Source of the DNA: Gallibacterium melopsittaci
GTDB taxonomy: Bacteria > Pseudomonadota > Gammaproteobacteria > Enterobacterales > Pasteurellaceae
Direction of reading: 5' to 3'
DNA length: 64,000 bases
Assembly: GCF_042433085.1 (NCBI RefSeq)
Contig: NZ_JBHLWA010000014.1
Coordinates: 26,719 to 90,718, forward strand
The notes under the pieces were generated by a model, which did no database searches, was not told the origin of the DNA, and worked only from the letters and a program-made list of their open reading frames with translations. Numbering within the stretch: the first letter of the stretch is position 1; each line of letters starts with the position of its first letter. A program made the translations under genes and the position numbers. This document shows positions 1-7,579 of the stretch, in pieces.

Positions 1-945
1 CAAGATGGCACGGTATGGCTTAACCAAAATCAGTTGGCTGAACTTTTTGACACCTCTGTATCAAATATAAACAAGCATATAGCTAACATATTGGATGAAA
101 AGGAATTAAATAAAAATTCAGTTATTGAGTATTTCTCAATAACTGCCACAGATGGCAAAAATTACCAAGTGGCTTTTTACAGTTTGCCGATGATATTGGC
201 GATTGGTTTTCGGGTGCGTTCACGGCGTGGGGTACAATTTCGTCAATGGGCAAATGGTCAGCTTACCGAGCTGATGCAAAAAGGTTTTGTGATGGACGAT
301 GAACGGTTGAAAAATCCCGATGGTCGCCCCGATTATTTTGATGAACTGCTTGCCCGCATTCGCGATATTCGTGCCAGTGAAAAGCGTTTTTACCAAAAAG
401 TGCGTGATCTTTTGGCATTAAGTAGCGACTACGACCCAAGCGATAAAGCCACACAAATGTTTTTTGCCGAAACGCAAAATAAGCTGATTTATGCCATCAC
501 CCATCAGACTGCCGCAGAATTGGTAGTGAGCCGTGCCAATCATCAAGCCAGTAATATGGGATTGACACATTGGCAGGGGAATATTGTTCGCAAACAAGAT
601 ATTTTTACCGCCAAAAACTATTTAACTGCAGATGAAATTGATCAGCTCAATCGCTTAACTGTGATTTTTTTGGAAAGTGCTGAATTGCGTGTGAAAACGC
701 GTCAAGACTTAACACTAGCGTATTGGCGAAGCAACGTAGATGCCTTGCTCGCCTTTAATGATCAACCTATCTTAGCCAACAAAGGTAAGATTAATCATCA
801 ACAAATGGAGCAAAAAGTACGCTTGGAATACGAGCAATTTGACCAGTGGCGTAAGCAAATGGAAGCAAAACAGGCAGATAATCAGGAATTAGAAATGCTG
901 ACTCAGTTAGCTAAAGTAGTTAAAAATAGAGAAAAAGAGGAATGA
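1..945 (+). CDS. RhuM-family protein, 5' end outside window
   Basis: The frame is open from base 1 and begins QDGTVWLNQNQLAELFDTS, a helix-turn-helix-like start typical of the Virulence_RhuM family; the TTG at base 34 is internal, so the true start lies upstream. The visible 314 residues continue with the family blocks YYSLPMILAIGFRVRSRRG-like (seen as FYSLPMILAIGFRVRSRRG) and RQWANGQL, then a helical C-terminus. RhuM proteins were named after a Salmonella pathogenicity-island gene; their biochemical role is not established. They are often found inside type I restriction loci, as here, where hsdS starts 93 bases downstream on the same strand. Co-transcription with an upstream hsdR is possible but cannot be seen. 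The family assignment is firm, the function unknown. Confidence 0.85.
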   Translation, partial: QDGTVWLNQNQLAELFDTSVSNINKHIANILDEKELNKNSVIEYFSITATDGKNYQVAFYSLPMILAIGFRVRSRRGVQFRQWANGQLTELMQKGFVMDDERLKNPDGRPDYFDELLARIRDIRASEKRFYQKVRDLLALSSDYDPSDKATQMFFAETQNKLIYAITHQTAAELVVSRANHQASNMGLTHWQGNIVRKQDIFTAKNYLTADEIDQLNRLTVIFLESAELRVKTRQDLTLAYWRSNVDALLAFNDQPILANKGKINHQQMEQKVRLEYEQFDQWRKQMEAKQADNQELEMLTQLAKVVKNREKEE

Positions 946-948
946 TTT

Positions 949-977
949 TACCGTATTGAAAAAGTGCGGTAGTTTTT
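949..977 (+). terminator. Terminator-like hairpin containing an uptake signal core
   Basis: TACCGTATT (949-957) pairs with AGTGCGGTA (963-971), with two G-T pairs and a GAAAA loop, followed by GTTTTT. The right arm carries AAAGTGCGGT (961-970), which includes the Haemophilus-type uptake signal core AAGTGCGGT. It lies just after the RhuM stop codon, so it may end that transcript. Use of uptake sequences in terminator hairpins is known in Haemophilus. Confidence 0.5.
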
Positions 978-1038
978 GGATAAGTTTTAAGATTAAGCAG
1001 TCTGAACTTATTTATGATTTTAAGACTATAGGACAAAA

Positions 1039-2299
1039 ATGATGAAAAACAACAAGATACCAAAACTACGGTTTCCCGAATTTACCGATGCTTGGGAACA
1101 GTGCAAGCTGGGGGAGGTTAACGATGTTAGAGATGGAACGCACTCATCACCTAAATATTTAAATGAAGGATATCCTCTTGTCACATCAAAAAATCTTACT
1201 GAACATGGGTTAAATTTGGATGATATTTCTTTTATATCCGCAGAAGATTTTGAAGAAATTAATAAAAGATCAAAAGTGGAAATAGGGGATATTGTTTTTG
1301 GAATGATTGGCACTATTGGTAATCCAATTCTTCTAGAACGTGATGGCTTCGCCATAAAAAATGTTGCCTTATTGAAAAGAGATGGAAAAGTTGAAAATAT
1401 ATTTCTAGTCCAATTGTTAAAATCTCCCATCTTTGAAAAATACATTTGTAAAGAAAATGCAGGTGGAACGCAAAAATTTCTAGGGTTGAGCCAAATTAGG
1501 GATTTTACTTTTTTGGCTCCACCACTCCCCGAACAACAAAAAATCGGCACATTTTTCAGGCAGCTTGACGCCCTCATTACTCTTCATAAGCGTAAGGTAG
1601 AGCACAGTGTAAGGCTTAAAAAAGCGCTTTTGCAGAAAATGTTCCCTAAAGAGGGGGAGGATTTTCCCGAGCTTCGTTTCCCTGAATTTACTGACGCTTG
1701 GGAACAGTGCAAGCTGGGGGAGGTAGGAGATACTTACACAGGACTATCGGGAAAAAAGAAAGAAGATTTTGGACACGGGGATGCTCGATTCATAACTTAT
1801 ATGAATGTTTTCAGTAATGCAATTGCTGATGCTAGCGGTGTAGATTGTGTTGAAATTGATAATAAGCAAAATCAAGTTAAATACGGTGATGTGCTATTTA
1901 CTACTTCTTCAGAAACTCCTGACGAAGTTGGAATGTCATCAATTTGGCTTGAAACTAAAGAGAACATTTATCTAAATAGCTTTTGTTTTGGATACCGTCC
2001 GAGTAAGGAGTTTGACCCACATTATTTAGCTTTTCTTTTACGTTCTCCGAGTGTTCGAGCAAATATTAAATTATTAGCTCAAGGGATTTCTCGATACAAC
2101 ATTTCTAAAACAAAGTTGATGGAACAAGAAATCTCAGTTCCCACCCTCCCCGAACAACAAAAAATCGGCGAATNNNNNNNNNNNNNNNNNNNNNNNNNNN
2201 NNNNNNNNNNNNNNNNNNNNNNNNNNNNNNNNNNNNNNNNNNNNNNNNNNNNNNNNNNNATTGAAAAAAGCGCTTTTACAACAAATGTTTGTGTCTTAA
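1039..2299 (+). CDS. hsdS: Type I restriction specificity subunit HsdS (interrupted by assembly gap)
   Basis: HsdS sets the DNA target of a type I restriction-modification complex. Two target-recognition domains are visible: TRD1 at about residues 28-160 and TRD2 at about 232-370, each followed by the conserved LPEQQKIG segment and a helical spacer (FRQLDALITLHKRK). A run of N (2174-2259) replaces part of the second spacer. The frame that continues past the N run as drawn gives a false tail. If the gap is 61 nt, as in the intact repeat at 1553-1613, the frame runs into LKKALLQQMFVS and stops at 2299, giving 411 residues, a normal HsdS length. The start has AGGA 6 bases upstream; ATG at 1039 or 1042 are equivalent. 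It precedes hsdM, which is not the common M-S order. Confidence 0.85.
1078..1118 (+). repeat. hsdS repeat A, copy 1 (5' border of TRD1)
   Basis: 41-bp block encoding EFTDAWEQCKLGE. It is identical to 4100-4140 and nearly identical to 1684-1724 and 4732-4772. It marks the upstream edge of a TRD cassette. Confidence 0.9.
1525..1596 (+). repeat. hsdS repeat B, copy 1 (3' border of TRD1)
   Basis: 72-bp block encoding LPEQQKIG and the helical spacer. It matches 5137-5208 at all but two adjacent positions (AC at 1549-1550 against GA at 5161-5162). Two further copies run into the N gaps at 2146 and 4548. Confidence 0.9.
1618..1724 (+). repeat. hsdS repeat C plus A, copy 1 (5' border of TRD2)
   Basis: About 107 bp encoding KKALLQKMFPKEGEDF and then EFTDAWEQCKLGE. 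It is nearly identical to 4666-4772. It joins the two halves of hsdS and could serve as homology for exchanging whole TRD2 cassettes. Confidence 0.9.
2146..2173 (+). repeat. hsdS repeat B, copy 2, running into the N gap
   Basis: CTCCCCGAACAACAAAAAAT and the next 8 bases repeat the start of copy 1, then the sequence becomes N. Confidence 0.85.
2174..2259. other. Assembly gap, 86 N
   Basis: The gap falls inside repeat B of hsdS. The flanks align with 1552 and 1614 of the intact copy, so the true missing length is predicted to be 61 nt rather than 86. Only 61 restores the hsdS frame to a natural C-terminus. Confidence 0.95.
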
Positions 2300-2340
2300 G
2301 TATTTAATTTTTCAGCTATTTTAAACAAAGAGGTTTTAAT

Positions 2341-3939
2341 ATGAGCAACAACAAAACAATCGCCAATCAAATTTGGGATATGGCCAATGAATTACGTGGC
2401 AATATGGGAGCCAGTGTGTATCAAAACTATATTCTCAGCTTCATTTTCTACCGCTATCTTTCTGAGCATCAAGAGCAGTATTTAATAGAGCATCAAATCA
2501 TCACACCCAAGGCGGGGCAGACGGTTAATGCTGCTTATGCTGAAGAGGCACAAGGTAATGATTTGGCGGATTATCTGCAAGATATTAGCCAAACGCTGGG
2601 CTATGCCATTGAGCCTGCTTATACTTGGCAAAGTTTGATGGATAAAATTGATAACAACGAAATTGAACCCAAGGATTATCACGACTTAATTAACAGTTTT
2701 AACCGCAATAGTGAGCTCAATCCCGAAGCCAGCAAGGATTTCCGTGGGGTATTTAATGATTTAAATTTAGGCAGCAGCCAGCTGGGCAGCACGACCGTTG
2801 ACCGTACCAAAGCATTAAATAAAGTAGTGTTGTTGGTGAATGAGATTGTTTATAAAGATGATAATGGGCGTGATATTTTAGGCGAGATTTATGAAGAGTT
2901 AATTGGCAAATTTGCTGCCAATGCTGGCAAAAAAGGCGGTGAATTTTATACGCCTCATGCGGTGAGCCAAATTCTTGCCCGATTGGTCACTTGTAATGTG
3001 CAAACCAATCAAGCGTTTCATGTGTACGACCCAACTTGTGGTTCAGGCTCATTATTGCTGACAGTAGGTAATGCTTTACCGAATGGCAAGCAAGAGGGGG
3101 CGATTAAATACTACGGGCAAGAGTTAAATACCTCAACGTATAACTTAGCCCGAATGAATTTAATGATGCACGGGGTGAGTTTTAACAATATGACCCTGTC
3201 TAATGCCGATACTTTAGAATCCGACTGGCCCGATGGTGTGGATGAAAGCGGTGTAGATCGCCCAAGACGTTTTGATGCGGTGGTTGCCAATCCGCCTTAT
3301 TCTGCCAACTGGGATAACCATGAACGTAAATTAAAAGATGCCCGTTTTGCAGAATACGGCAAACTTGCCCCAAAATCCAAAGCTGATTTTGCCTTTATTT
3401 TGCATAGCTTGTATCACTTAAATGAAACAGGCACAGCAGCTATTGTGTTGCCGCATGGTGTCTTATTCCGAGGAGCCGCTGAAGGTCATATTCGTAAAAT
3501 ATTGATTGAAAAGAATTATATTGATGCGGTTATTGGATTGCCTGCTAATTTATTCTTTGGTACCTCTATCCCAACTTGTATTTTAGTGTTGAAGAAAAAC
3601 CGCAAGACCCGAGATATACTCTTTATTGACGCAAGCCGAGATTTTGAGAAAGGCAAAAATCAAAACCATCTCAAACCCGAGCATATTGAAGCGATTGTAA
3701 AAGCCTACCAAGACCGCCAATCAGTGGAAAAATTTGCCCATTTAGCAGAAAAGCAAGAAATTGAAAATAATGATTTTAATCTGAATATTCCCCGCTATGT
3801 GGATACCTTTGAGGCAGAAGAAGAAATCAATATTGATGAGGTACTAGCACAAATCAATGCCGATAAAGCCGAGATTGCTACACTGGAAGCCGAAATTGCA
3901 GCACAACTGAAATTGTTAGGCGTGAAATTTACACTATAA
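2341..3939 (+). CDS. hsdM: Type I restriction-modification N6-adenine methyltransferase HsdM
   Basis: HsdM transfers a methyl group from S-adenosylmethionine to adenine in the site chosen by HsdS. The 532-residue protein has the HsdM N-terminal helical domain, the SAM-binding motif I DPTCGSGSLLL near residue 230, and the catalytic NPPY motif near residue 317. A coiled-coil C-terminus (EIATLEAEIAAQLKLL) is suited to contact HsdS. The start has AGAGG upstream. It lies 41 bases after hsdS and is closed by a strong terminator at 3961-3988. The restriction subunit HsdR is not in the window and may lie upstream of the RhuM gene. Confidence 0.95.
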   Translation: MSNNKTIANQIWDMANELRGNMGASVYQNYILSFIFYRYLSEHQEQYLIEHQIITPKAGQTVNAAYAEEAQGNDLADYLQDISQTLGYAIEPAYTWQSLMDKIDNNEIEPKDYHDLINSFNRNSELNPEASKDFRGVFNDLNLGSSQLGSTTVDRTKALNKVVLLVNEIVYKDDNGRDILGEIYEELIGKFAANAGKKGGEFYTPHAVSQILARLVTCNVQTNQAFHVYDPTCGSGSLLLTVGNALPNGKQEGAIKYYGQELNTSTYNLARMNLMMHGVSFNNMTLSNADTLESDWPDGVDESGVDRPRRFDAVVANPPYSANWDNHERKLKDARFAEYGKLAPKSKADFAFILHSLYHLNETGTAAIVLPHGVLFRGAAEGHIRKILIEKNYIDAVIGLPANLFFGTSIPTCILVLKKNRKTRDILFIDASRDFEKGKNQNHLKPEHIEAIVKAYQDRQSVEKFAHLAEKQEIENNDFNLNIPRYVDTFEAEEEINIDEVLAQINADKAEIATLEAEIAAQLKLLGVKFTL

Positions 3940-3960
3940 CGTCCAATTATCCCCTTAATC

Positions 3961-3988
3961 TTGCCTGCATAATATGCAGGCAATTTTT
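3961..3988 (+). terminator. Rho-independent terminator after hsdM
   Basis: Perfect 10-bp arms TTGCCTGCAT (3961-3970) and ATGCAGGCAA (3974-3983) with a 3-base loop, followed by TTTTT. It separates hsdM from the silent hsdS copy, which supports that copy being untranscribed from the hsd promoter. Confidence 0.9.
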
Positions 3989-4099
3989 CCTAAAAACCAC
4001 ATTATTATAAATAAATCCTTTCTCTTGTTTTGTCTAAATAATAAGCAAAAATAAAATTTTATAGATAAAACAATAAAATATATTTTGTGTTGTTCACTT

Positions 4100-4140
4100 G
4101 AATTTACCGATGCTTGGGAACAGTGCAAGCTGGGGGAGGT
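4100..4140 (+). repeat. hsdS repeat A, copy 3 (left end of silent copy)
   Basis: The 41 bases are identical to 1078-1118. The bases immediately upstream do not match, so this is the left edge of the duplicated segment. Confidence 0.9.
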
Positions 4141-4547
4141 AGTAAATTTTTTCTCAGGTTTGACGTATTCACCTGAAAACATTGTTGATGATGGAGTATT
4201 AGTTATTCGCTCATCAAATATTAAAGATGGAGAATTGGTTAATAGTGATAATGTGTATGTAAACCCTAATTACGCCAATTCAACAGTGGTAAAAACTGGA
4301 GATATTATTGTTGTTGTACGAAATGGCTCTCGAGATTTGATAGGAAAACATGCACAAGTAAAAAGCATTGAAAATCAATCTGTTATAGGTGCGTTTATGA
4401 CAGGTATTCGTTACGATGTACCAGAGTTTATCAATGCTTTATTAGACACATCACAATTTAAAATTGAAATTAATAAAAATATTGGGGCAACAATAAATCA
4501 AATCACGATGAAGGAATTTAAAAAAATGCTTTTTCCTTTCCCACCCT

Positions 4548-4576
4548 TCCCCGAACAACAAAAAATCGGCGAATTT
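4548..4576 (+). repeat. hsdS repeat B, copy 3, running into the N gap
   Basis: Matches the start of repeat B (TTCCCCGAACAACAAAAAAT and the next bases), then becomes N. Confidence 0.85.
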
Positions 4577-4659
4577 NNNNNNNNNNNNNNNNNNNNNNNN
4601 NNNNNNNNNNNNNNNNNNNNNNNNNNNNNNNNNNNNNNNNNNNNNNNNNNNNNNNNNNN
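4577..4659. other. Assembly gap, 83 N
   Basis: The flanks align with 1554 and 1612 of the intact repeat, predicting 57 missing nt. That length joins the reading frames on both sides into one. Confidence 0.95.
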
Positions 4660-4665
4660 AGTCTG

Positions 4666-4772
4666 AAAAAAGCGCTTTTACAAAAAATGTTCCCTAAAGA
4701 GGGGGAGGATTTTCCCGAGCTTCGTTTCCCTGAATTTACTGACGCTTGGGAACAGCGCAAGCTGGGGGAGAT
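4666..4772 (+). repeat. hsdS repeat C plus A, copy 2
   Basis: Nearly identical to 1618-1724, with a few single-base differences such as AACAGCGC against AACAGTGC. It borders the fourth TRD. Confidence 0.9.
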
Positions 4773-5136
4773 GGTAAATAACTTCAATAATTTAAGAATT
4801 CCTGTTACAGCCTCTGATAGAAATAAAGGAAATACTCCCTATTATGGAGCTAATGGCATTCAAGATTATGTAGATGGGTTTACTCACAATGGTGAATTTG
4901 TATTGATAGCAGAAGATGGAGCCAATGATATAAGAAACTATCCTGTTCAATATGTTAATGGAAAAATTTGGGTTAATAATCATGCACATGTGATAAGTGG
5001 GATAGATGGTTGTGTTAATAATTTGTTTTTAGTTTTCTGCTTACGTTCAATGGATATTTCATCATATTTAGTTGGAGGCGGTAGAGCAAAACTTAATGCA
5101 AGTGAATTAAAGAAGATTTTATTACAAATTCCAAAG

Positions 5137-5208
5137 CTCCCCGAACAACAAAAAATCGGCGAATTTTTCAGGCAGCTTGACGCCCTCATTACTCTTCATA
5201 AGCGTAAG
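5137..5208 (+). repeat. hsdS repeat B, copy 4 (right end of silent copy)
   Basis: 72 bases matching 1525-1596 with two mismatches. After CGTAAG at 5208 the sequence becomes unrelated AT-rich DNA, marking the right edge of the duplicated segment. Confidence 0.9.
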
Positions 5209-5291
5209 TTTAATATATATCCTTATGTTTTTATTTATATTTTTAATAAGCTTGAAAAAGTTAATGAATAAAAATAATTTCATTTTGTTTT

Positions 5292-5340
5292 ATGTGATTT
5301 GTTATCACATTTAAAACATCAATAAACATCTCATTTAAAA
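5292..5340 (+). promoter_or_regulatory. Dyad and direct repeats upstream of the recombinase
   Basis: ATGTGAT (5292-5298) and ATCACAT (5304-5310) form a 7-bp inverted repeat with a 5-base spacer. CATTTAAAAC occurs twice, at 5308-5317 and 5331-5340. The dyad resembles a CRP site but the half-sites are one base too far apart. It could be an operator or an accessory site for the recombinase; the role is inferred only from position. Confidence 0.35.
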
Positions 5341-5358
5341 CTTACTATAGGAGTATTT

Positions 5359-6303
5359 ATGCCACACTCTCATCTTAATGATTCAAATGAACTTTTTCAT
5401 CGTTATTACAAACGCTGGATTGGTATTTATAAAGAAGGCGCTATTCGGTCTGTTACAATGAATAAATATCATATGACACATACTTGGTTACTTCGTCTTG
5501 CACCAAAATTAAGATTATGTGATTTATCACGAAACAGTTACCAACAACTACTGAATGATTATGCTCTATGTCATGAAAGACAAACCACAATGGATTTCCA
5601 TCATCAAATTAAAGGAGCAATTTTAGATGCTGTAGATGAAGGATTAATTCAGCGAGATCCTACTCGTAAAGCGATTATTAAGGGTAAAACTCCTCGAGAA
5701 AAAAAGCCCAAATATTTAAGTCAATTTGAATTACAAACCTTACTCTATCAATTAGATCTATATGAACAAATTAGTTTTGATTGGTTAATATTATTAATTG
5801 CCAAAACAGGATTACGCTTTTCAGAAGCCTTAGCAATTACGCCAAGAGATTTTGATTTTGCAAGACAAACGCTCACTATTAATAAGACTTGGGATTATAA
5901 AGGTGAAGGAGGTTTTCTACCAACAAAAAATAGATCATCTAATCGGAAAATACAGTTAGACTGGCAAACCATTATTCAATTTTCTCAATTAATTAAAAAC
6001 AAACCTGAAAATCAACCTATTTTTTTACGTGAGGGGCAAAAAGTCTATAATTCAACAATTAATGATTTAATCGAAAGACATTGTAAACAAGGGAATCTAC
6101 CAACAATTACAGTTCATGGCTTGCGCCATACACACGCTTCATTATTACTTTTTGCTGGTGTCTCTATTGCAAGTGTAGCTCGACGTTTAGGGCATGCTAG
6201 CATTACTACCACCCAAAAAACTTATTTGCATATTATTCAAGAATTGGAAAATAAAGATGTAGATTTGGTAATGAGGTCATTGTCTAGCTTGAACATAGCC
6301 TAA
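5359..6303 (+). CDS. Tyrosine recombinase (site-specific integrase) of the hsdS locus
   Basis: The 314-residue protein has a core-binding N-terminal domain (about residues 1-120) and a catalytic tyrosine-recombinase domain. The active-site residues are visible: Arg in TGLRFSEAL near 153, HGLRHTH near 253-259, His in LGHASI near 279 and the nucleophilic Tyr in TQKTYLHI near 288. Such enzymes cut and rejoin DNA through a 3'-phosphotyrosine link. The start has AGGAG 8 bases upstream. It directly follows the silent hsdS copy, and in several bacteria a recombinase of this kind next to hsdS genes rearranges their TRDs. That is the likely role here, though it could also be the integrase of the whole island. 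It ends at a terminator shared with secB. Confidence 0.9.
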   Translation: MPHSHLNDSNELFHRYYKRWIGIYKEGAIRSVTMNKYHMTHTWLLRLAPKLRLCDLSRNSYQQLLNDYALCHERQTTMDFHHQIKGAILDAVDEGLIQRDPTRKAIIKGKTPREKKPKYLSQFELQTLLYQLDLYEQISFDWLILLIAKTGLRFSEALAITPRDFDFARQTLTINKTWDYKGEGGFLPTKNRSSNRKIQLDWQTIIQFSQLIKNKPENQPIFLREGQKVYNSTINDLIERHCKQGNLPTITVHGLRHTHASLLLFAGVSIASVARRLGHASITTTQKTYLHIIQELENKDVDLVMRSLSSLNIA

Positions 6304-6310
6304 TAAGATT

Positions 6311-6350
6311 AAAAAAGCGTGAGTCTATGAATATAACTACACGCTTTTTT
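6311..6350. terminator. Bidirectional terminator between recombinase and secB
   Basis: AAAAAAGCGTG (6311-6321) and CACGCTTTTTT (6340-6350) form an 11-bp stem with A and T runs on both sides, suited to convergent transcription from the recombinase and secB. Confidence 0.85.
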
Positions 6351-6364
6351 AAATATAGACAAAA

Positions 6365-6892
6365 TTAATTTACTGTCGCAGGTGCTTCTTCTTGTGCAGC
6401 TTGCTCTGCTTGTTGTTGACGTTGTAAATATTCGATAAAGAGTGCATCAAAATTAACTGGTGCAAGATTTAATGCTGGGAATGTACCGCGGTTTACTAAA
6501 TTCGCCACTAATTCACGCACATATGGGAATAACATATTTGGGCATTGTGAAGTTAAGGCGTGTGCTAATTGCACTTCTTCTAAACCACTAATTGCAAAAA
6601 TACCTGCTTGTTTTACTTCACAAATAAATGCAACAGTATCACTCTCTTCTAGTTTTGTTTCTACTGAAACGTGTAATACGACTTCATAAAGCCCATCTGC
6701 TAATGCCGTTGTTTCAGTATCAAGATCAAAATTTAAAACTGGTTTCCATTCTTGTTGGAATAAATGTGGTAAATTTGGTGCTTCAAACGAAATATCTTTC
6801 ACATAAATACGTTGGATTTGAAGTACTGGTTGAGCTTGTTGCTCTTCTGTTGCTGGTTGTTGTTCGTCCACTGGTTTGTTTTCATCTGCCAT
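6365..6892 (-). CDS. secB: Protein-export chaperone SecB
   Basis: SecB is a cytoplasmic tetramer that keeps precursor proteins unfolded and hands them to SecA. The 175-residue protein shows the family core (QRIYVKDISFEAPNLPHLF, then CPNMLFPYVRELV), an acidic N-terminus and a Gln/Glu-rich C-terminal tail longer than in E. coli (155 residues). The start has GAAGGA upstream. It follows yibN by 23 bases, matching the yibN-secB neighbourhood of enterobacteria, but grxC is absent. The usual downstream partner gpsA is not seen; the restriction island begins instead, which suggests an insertion point. Confidence 0.97.
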   Translation of the reverse strand: MADENKPVDEQQPATEEQQAQPVLQIQRIYVKDISFEAPNLPHLFQQEWKPVLNFDLDTETTALADGLYEVVLHVSVETKLEESDTVAFICEVKQAGIFAISGLEEVQLAHALTSQCPNMLFPYVRELVANLVNRGTFPALNLAPVNFDALFIEYLQRQQQAEQAAQEEAPATVN

Positions 6893-6915
6893 AGTTAGTT
6901 TCCTTCTTTAGTGTC

Positions 6916-7359
6916 TTAATGATCTTTAACAAGTGGGAGATTTGCTGCTTTCCAGCCTTCAACCCCATCTTTTAAGGTAAATACTTGCTTAAATCCTTGT
7001 TTATAAAGTTGTGCAGCTGAGGTACGCGCCGTTAAACCTGAACGACACACTACCACTACTGGTGATTCTGTATGTTTGGCGATTTTGCCAATATTTTTTT
7101 GTTTAATATCATTTGGCAAAATATTTTGACTGCCTGCAATATGACCACGAGTAAACTCTTCTGTACTGCGTAAATCAATAATAATGCCATTTTGTTTATT
7201 AATTAATTGAGTTAAAGTCGCTTGGTCAATTTCTTTTGGACCAGGAAGCATACTTTTAAAAAATACATAAACTGTTCCAAAAAATACAACTACCCACGCA
7301 ACGACCATCACAGTATGTTGTGAAGCGAATGCGATAGCTTTTGGCATAAATTCTTCCAT
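6916..7359 (-). CDS. yibN: Membrane-anchored rhodanese-like protein YibN
   Basis: A 147-residue protein with one N-terminal membrane segment (about residues 15-37) and a single rhodanese domain facing the cytoplasm or periplasm. The active-site loop reads VCRSGLTAR, with Cys in the usual catalytic position, so sulfurtransferase chemistry is possible. In E. coli, YibN lies next to secB and has been linked to the membrane insertion machinery. The 23-base spacing to secB suggests one operon. The second Met (7347), preceded by GGAAG, is an alternative start. Confidence 0.88.
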   Translation of the reverse strand: MEEFMPKAIAFASQHTVMVVAWVVVFFGTVYVFFKSMLPGPKEIDQATLTQLINKQNGIIIDLRSTEEFTRGHIAGSQNILPNDIKQKNIGKIAKHTESPVVVVCRSGLTARTSAAQLYKQGFKQVFTLKDGVEGWKAANLPLVKDH

Positions 7360-7524
7360 TTATTTAATCTCTTCTTAAATGCTAGTCAAAAGTCGGATAA
7401 GTATAACCTTTCTCACTAGAACTAAACAATCGAAACCTTTATTTTTCTTAATATCGTTCAGCCCATTTTATTCATTATTAGGATTACACTCATAAAAGTC
7501 GCTTGAGAAATAAAATTACAATAA

Positions 7525-7563
7525 AAAGAAAGCACCTTTCTGGAATAACAGAAAAGTGCCTTA
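7525..7563 (-). terminator. Rho-independent terminator of gpmA
   Basis: On the minus strand GGCACTTTTCTG pairs with CAGAAAGGTGC around a short loop, followed by TTTCTTTTT. It lies just after the gpmA stop. The rest of the 220 bases up to yibN shows no gene. Confidence 0.85.
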
Positions 7564-7579
7564 CTTTTTCAATTAAGCA

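Larger units (their letters stand above)
4085..5271 (+). pseudogene. Silent hsdS copy with two further TRDs
   Basis: This copy carries two recognition domains unlike those in the expressed hsdS (TRDs starting VNFFSGLTYSPENI and VNNFNNLRIPVTAS). They sit between the same repeats A, B and C. It has no ATG start or Shine-Dalgarno: homology begins abruptly at 4100 with repeat A, missing the first residues of HsdS, and only a TTG at 4085 opens the frame. It lies behind the hsdM terminator. Homology ends abruptly at 5208 after repeat B, and the frame runs on for about 20 unrelated residues. With a 57-nt gap instead of 83 N the two halves form one frame of about 386 residues. It is best read as a store of TRD cassettes. 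Expression as a protein is unlikely but not excluded. Confidence 0.85.

Noticed and set aside
1026..1577. Long minus-strand frame opposite hsdS
   Set aside because: It is a shadow of the hsdS coding frame; the same false frame recurs at each repeat copy.
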